NCBI GenBank assembly: GCA_027575765.1
Contig: JANBPT010000322.1
Location: forward strand, 1-44,616
Length of the DNA: 44,616 bases
Origin: Tieghemiomyces parasiticus
Taxonomy: Eukaryota > Kickxellomycota > Dimargaritomycetes > Dimargaritales > Dimargaritaceae
Direction: 5' to 3'
In this document: piece after piece, positions 40,848 to 44,616 of the stretch
Numbering within the stretch: the stretch's first letter is position 1
Layout: each line of letters begins with the position of its first letter
Made by a program: the position numbers and the translations under genes
The notes under the pieces: generated by a model
Database searches by the model: none
What the model was told of the DNA's origin: nothing
Seen by the model: only the letters and a program-made list of their open reading frames with translations

Positions 40848-41570
40848 ATGTCTTACAACAGCGACAATTACTCCGAGCGGGGCCCCTACGGCACCCAGAA
40901 CCAGGGCCAAAACCAAGGCCAGGCCCGCCCCACCCAGCCCGACTCGACGGGCTACGCCCCTGCCGGCTACAGCCAGGGAGCTTACGTGTCGAGCACCCCC
41001 AAGCCGCCGTCCCATGCCGGCAGCCAAACCTCGGGCTACGGCAACAACAGCACCAACCAAGGAAACTATGGCAACCAGGGTAACCAAGGAAACTATGGCA
41101 ACCAGGGTAACCCAGGCAACTATGGCAACCACGGCAACCATGCCAACCAAGGCTACGGTGGTCCCAATCAGGCCCATGGCGGCCCTAACCCGGGCTACGG
41201 AGGTCCCAACCCCGCCGGCTACGGTAACAACAACGTCGGCTACAATGAGAACAAGCCCCATGGCGGGGCCCAGCCGCCGACCGCCGAGCCTGAGGAGAAA
41301 CACGACACGTGGAAGACGGCCGGCACCGTGGCCGCGGGCCTCGCAGCCGCCGGCCTGGCCGCGTGGGCTGGTAAGGAGGCCTACGAATGGTACGACGAGA
41401 AGCAACAGAACAAGAAGCCGCACACGCTGGGCCCCAACGAGCCGCGGATGCCCAATATGCCCAGCATGTGGCCCGGTCCTGGCGGTTTCCAGGGCGGCCC
41501 GCCGCAACAGTACGGTGGCCAGCCCCAGCAGCACTTTGGTGGTAACTCTGGTGGCTACCGGGGCGAGTAA
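40848..41570 (+). CDS. Asn/Gly/Gln-rich low-complexity protein with a short hydrophobic segment
   Basis: The product has 240 residues. Residues 1-150 are rich in Asn, Gly, Gln, Tyr and Pro, with repeats such as GNYGNQGNQ and GYGGPNP, resembling prion-like or glycine-rich proteins. A conserved-looking segment follows: KHDTWKTAGTVAAGLAAAG then LAAWAGKEAYEWYDEKQ. Its Ala/Gly-rich stretch of about 20 residues could be a membrane-inserting or glycine-zipper helix, and its charged flank is amphipathic. The tail is again Gly/Gln/Pro-rich (FQGGPPQQYGGQPQQ). Fungi have similar glycine-rich proteins of unknown function; I infer no role. ATG 40848 has a good context (CACCATGTC) and lies just after a likely 5' UTR intron. 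AATAAA lies at 41778-41783. High-GC codon bias confirms the frame. Confidence 0.8.
   Translation: MSYNSDNYSERGPYGTQNQGQNQGQARPTQPDSTGYAPAGYSQGAYVSSTPKPPSHAGSQTSGYGNNSTNQGNYGNQGNQGNYGNQGNPGNYGNHGNHANQGYGGPNQAHGGPNPGYGGPNPAGYGNNNVGYNENKPHGGAQPPTAEPEEKHDTWKTAGTVAAGLAAAGLAAWAGKEAYEWYDEKQQNKKPHTLGPNEPRMPNMPSMWPGPGGFQGGPPQQYGGQPQQHFGGNSGGYRGE
41055..41200. repeat. Imperfect GN-rich tandem repeat in the Asn/Gly-rich gene
   Basis: The unit GGAAACTATGGCAACCAGGGTAACCAA, or variants of it, recurs about four times in succession, encoding GNYGNQGN(Q/P) and GNHGNHAN. Units remain in frame. Confidence 0.75.
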
Positions 41571-41915
41571 AGGATTGGAAAGTTGTGCACTGGCCTCCAG
41601 CAGGCCCAGCCCCGATCCGTCGACTAATCTAACCCACCTCCCTCCACCAAGGTCATCAGGGGGTTTGGCCAGCAACCCTCCCTTTCCCATACTGACTGGT
41701 CACGATATTTTTCTTTTCTTTTTTGGTGGCGCTCAATGTGCGGGGCCTCCGCCATTTGGGCCCACTGTCCCACTCGCAATAAATGCCTCTATTGTCCGTT
41801 GTGAAAAATTACATCATGGTTTGCCCAGGTTAATTACCACCAACTCGGCGTAAGGAGACGCATATCATAAGGCTGTTGGGGAGGGGGGGGATGCCTTTTA
41901 CGGTGGTCTTGACCT
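41571..41915. terminator. Convergent 3' region with polyadenylation signal
   Basis: This separates the convergent 3' ends of the Asn/Gly-rich gene and RPC11. AATAAA at 41778-41783 follows T-rich sequence (TTTTTCTTTTCTTTTTTGG, 41708-41726) and fits the plus-strand gene. Confidence 0.6.
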
Positions 41916-42242
41916 TTAATCCTGCCGCCAGTCGTTCTGGCACTCCTCGTTACAACACCGGTAGAAAGTTGACATGGGCTCGTCGGCCGAACGGATCTGG
42001 ATCTGTTTATAGTAGGCAAAGTCGTGGTCACACTTAGGGCAGCGAATCTCGGTCTTATCGGCCGTTTCCCAGGCCTTGGCACCACCCATCACATCATCCA
42101 CCTCCTTCTTCTGGAGGACAGTGCGGGCCTGCAGCTTGTGGGTAATGGGGTATTGGTACGGGCAGGACTGGCATTGGAAAGCGTGGTGCTCACCCGCCAT
42201 GTCATTGACAAGCATGTTAAAACACTGCGGACAGAAGAACAT
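41916..42242 (-). CDS. RPC11: RNA polymerase III subunit C11 (POLR3K, TFIIS-like)
   Basis: The product has 108 residues, the same length as human POLR3K. The start at 42242 gives MFFCPQCFNMLVND, as in the family. The N-terminal zinc ribbon uses Cys4, Cys7, Cys24 and Cys27 (CQSCPY). The linker KKEVDDVMGGAKAWE is highly characteristic. The C-terminal ribbon uses Cys68, Cys71 and two of the cysteines in YRCCNEEC (96-101), and carries the RSADEP loop (84-89), whose Asp-Glu pair drives RNA cleavage in TFIIS and C11. The subunit serves in Pol III RNA cleavage, termination and reinitiation in the nucleus. It is uninterrupted by introns. RSADEP and KEVDDV.GG separate it from RPB9, RPA12 and TFIIS. 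Confidence 0.96.
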   Translation of the reverse strand: MFFCPQCFNMLVNDMAGEHHAFQCQSCPYQYPITHKLQARTVLQKKEVDDVMGGAKAWETADKTEIRCPKCDHDFAYYKQIQIRSADEPMSTFYRCCNEECQNDWRQD

Positions 42243-42987
42243 GGCGACAGGCACGAGAGATCTCGGCGGAACGGAGGGGATCAAGTGGGCATGCGCCAAG
42301 GTTACAAGTGAGGTGAGAAGACAACGGGGAAGGGCACGGATGTGCTGGGGAGAGGGACGAAGGGCTGGGCTGGATACTGAGCGAGGGGAGGGGTTGGTGG
42401 CACATACCTACTCCCCGCATACACCATGTCCGAGCAGATATACTCACACGGACCATCCAAAAAAAAACCAACCCTAAAACTCCACCCCTCCCCATAGGGC
42501 CGCCGGAGTTGGAAGACCACACCCTCCTACCCTGAGCCCGACGACGTCACTGCGAGTGTCGGTGGGGCCGCGACGTAGCTCATTCAGCTAGCATCCACAT
42601 ACATATCACTGGCGTCCTTCCCCGCTGCTCTAGGCTATAGCCACGGCGGCACCTCTTACTACCACACACACTACCTCATGCAACTGCCATTCTCTCGATA
42701 AGGTAGGACGGAGGGGACGTATCGACGTGGCAGGCTGAAAGCGGGTGGGAGAAGAGGACGTCATCGGAGGATGTGTGGTCCGGCTGCGCCTAACCTCCTC
42801 CTCCCACCCCGCCACTTCCCCCCTGTTAAATACCTTGCGCCCCGCCCTTGCGGCATTAAGCGCCCCAATATCTGCCTGCCTGCCTGCTCAACTCCACTCG
42901 TCTTCAGTGTCCTCATTGCCGTCTTATTTGATTTGTTTTCCTTACTCCCTGCCAATTCGTGACCCCCCTCCGCCCGCCGACTTCGCC
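42243..42987. other. Divergent promoter region of RPC11 and the BAP31-like gene
   Basis: No further gene is seen. A TTAAATA element near 42826 lies about 160 bases before the BAP31 ATG and could serve as its TATA box. The rest is pyrimidine-rich towards the ATG. Confidence 0.45.
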
Positions 42988-43917
42988 ATGGCTCTGCACT
43001 ACACCATCATATTCGCGCTGCTCATCTTCGAGGTGAGTCATGGGCCGACGCCGCTCCCCTCCTGCGCCACGCCAAGCTACCTCGACCTTGGAATGGCTGA
43101 CTAACTGCCTCCCCACACCATACAACCCGACCCTCTCCTCTCGTTTCCGACCAGTGCGTGACCTTCGTCGCCCTCATTGTAAGTAGCCTTTTAGCCCCCC
43201 ACCTATCAGCTGGCCTTCGCCAGCCTACACCGGACGGTTCACCTCCACGCCACAACCAGGCCCCCTTATTCACAACACCTCCCGCTATCTACACCCACAT
43301 ACACCCCACCCTTCCTGCACTCCTAGATGCCCGTGCCCAACAAGTGGCGCCGCAGCCTGCTGTTCGTCATGGCGCGGTCCAAGACGGTTGCTTTTATCTT
43401 TTACTGGCTACGAGTGGTGTTTGCGTTCGTGTTCCTGCTCTTTGTGGACGCCGTTGTGCGTATGCAGCGGACGCAGACCGAGCTCGAGACGGAACCCATT
43501 ACCGATGCCCGTATGGAGAGCCAGCTCCACGCGCGCAAGTTCTACAGCCAGCGCAACGTGTACCTGACTGGTTTCACCTTGTTCCTGGGGCTGATCCTGA
43601 GCGGGACCTACCACCTGATTCTGGAACTGCTACGCCGGGAGGATGAGCTGACCAACATGCAGAAGCGCGCCTCGGACCTCTCCAAGCAGCAGGCTACCAC
43701 CGGAACGAAACCCGACACCCAGCTGCTAGCCGACCTGGAGAAGACTCGCCGGGAACTGGAAGCCGCCTGTGAGAAAGCGAACAAGTACGACAACCTGAAG
43801 AAGCAGGCCGACAACCAGCACAAGGAGTACATGCGCCTGGCTGACAAGTACAATGCCCTCGAGAGCGTGGCCCGGGAGGGGGATCTGGGCCCCGATGCCA
43901 AGAAGGTCGCCTAAAGT
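42988..43917 (+). CDS. BAP31/Yet family ER membrane protein, three exons with a 24-nt exon
   Basis: Exons 42988-43032, 43155-43178 and 43327-43917 join in phase 0 to give 218 residues. The first exon codes for MALHYTIIFALLIFE, the 24-nt second for CVTFVALI, and the third opens MPVPNKWRRSLL. Together they form the conserved first membrane helix and the P.P.K.RR loop of the family. Two further hydrophobic helices lie at about 44-63 and 99-121, then a charged coiled coil (LLADLEKTRRELEAACEKA) runs to near 205. The C-terminus KKVA fits a KKxx ER-retrieval signal, as in mammalian BAP31. The family acts in ER export and retention of membrane proteins and in quality control. Introns are 122 and 148 nt with GTGAGT and GTAAGT donors. 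AATAAA lies at 43994. Confidence 0.93.
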
Positions 43918-44616
43918 TTCCACCCCCTCCCGCTGGCCGCCCTGGCGCGAAGAAGTGTGACGTGTGTGATGTATGCTGTAGCCGATTGCCAGAAATAAAC
44001 GCCGGTCTTCATGAAACCACCCTCCTCCCGAACCACTTCAAGAGATCAAGGCAGAGGCTGCGGGGGGAGCCGCAGGCCAACGCTGTGAGCGACGAGACAT
44101 GTATGAGATGGCATGGCCGCTCAGGCCGATTGGCGATACTCAGACGAGCCCCTTACCCCACAGTGATACCTTCAAGTCGGTTGACCTCCCTATATTCCGC
44201 CCCCCCCCGGAACGCACTGTTTGAGGGGTGTGGCGGCGTGAATCGATCGGGCGAACGCCCCTCACCGCACCGCGCCTAGTGACTCTGATAGGACCACACG
44301 GTTCTACCCGATGCCATACGGTGTATGCCACCGGTTGGCTGGACATCTCCGAGGTCGGCAACTCGCAGAGGTGGCGCCTATGCGGCCCCGTACCCCTCTC
44401 GGCCGGAACGGGCAGGCAAGCGAGACTATTGATCTCTGAACGACCACGCCCCGGCAAATGTCAAGGCCTCTCCCTCCTGGTTGGCGTCAAGGGCATGGGT
44501 TAGTCAGCATACGCTGGGCTGGTGAGGGAGGGCGGTGCTACCGAGAAACTCGGATTTAATCCAGCGTCTTCCAGCAGCTTCATGCCGCTTAAACCGCGTG
44601 ACCTACCGCTGGCCAA
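43918..44616. other. 3' flank of the BAP31-like gene, then nothing assignable
   Basis: AATAAA at 43994-43999, 77 bases after the stop, is a plausible polyadenylation signal. Frames further right show no motif. The window ends in sequence I cannot assign. Confidence 0.5.

Noticed and set aside
40764..41690. A 308-codon minus-strand frame opposite the Asn/Gly-rich gene
   Set aside because: It is Val/Leu/Gly-rich repeat sequence produced by reading the Asn/Gly repeats backwards. The plus frame has the ATG context, TATA box, UTR intron and AATAAA.

Overview
The window is nuclear DNA from a fungus, probably an early-diverging (zygomycete- or chytrid-grade) lineage with GC-rich genes. The evidence is a KIN1/2-type kinase with a C-terminal KA1 domain, septin, tafazzin, Dnm1-type dynamin, ALG7 and an RNA polymerase III subunit, together with spliceosomal introns that nearly all start GTAAGT or GTGAGT and end in a pyrimidine-rich AG. 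No bacterial operon, CRISPR array, rRNA or tRNA was found.

Layout. 0-4 kb: the tail of a gene cut by the window edge, remnants of a SET-domain gene scattered over three frames, and a five-exon MutL homologue of the PMS1/Mlh2 type on the minus strand whose C-terminal half is not visible. 5.2-8.5 kb: KIN1/2 kinase (minus). 8.5-12.2 kb: gene-poor. 12.2-17.7 kb: a Rab14-like GTPase (plus), a seven-exon septin (minus) and an ABHD11-like hydrolase (plus). 17.7-29.9 kb: a gene-poor, less GC-rich island containing one clear gene, tafazzin (minus, 22.1-23.1 kb), a possible decayed transposon at 18.5-19.7 kb and an ORF-rich stretch at 27.6-29.4 kb. 29.9-44 kb: the dense block, with ALG7, DNM1, URC4-like DUF1688 and NOP12 (all minus), an asparagine/glycine-rich protein (plus), POLR3K/RPC11 (minus) and a BAP31/Yet family protein (plus).

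The genes form no single pathway. They are housekeeping genes for membrane traffic (Rab, BAP31), ER glycosylation (ALG7), mitochondrial membranes (tafazzin, DNM1, ABHD11-like), cell cortex and polarity (septin, KIN1), RNA and ribosome production (NOP12, RPC11), DNA repair (PMS1/Mlh2) and pyrimidine catabolism (URC4). I found no convincing new multi-gene system.

The observations most worth checking are a Rab whose guanine-specificity NKxD motif reads AKRD; a septin model needing 9-nt and 20-nt coding exons, alongside a 24-nt exon in the BAP31 gene; two 5' UTR introns that both end exactly 4 nt before the ATG; a PMS1/Mlh2 that appears to stop after its ATPase half; and oppositely oriented clusters of a TTTGCG motif bounding about 1.2 kb.
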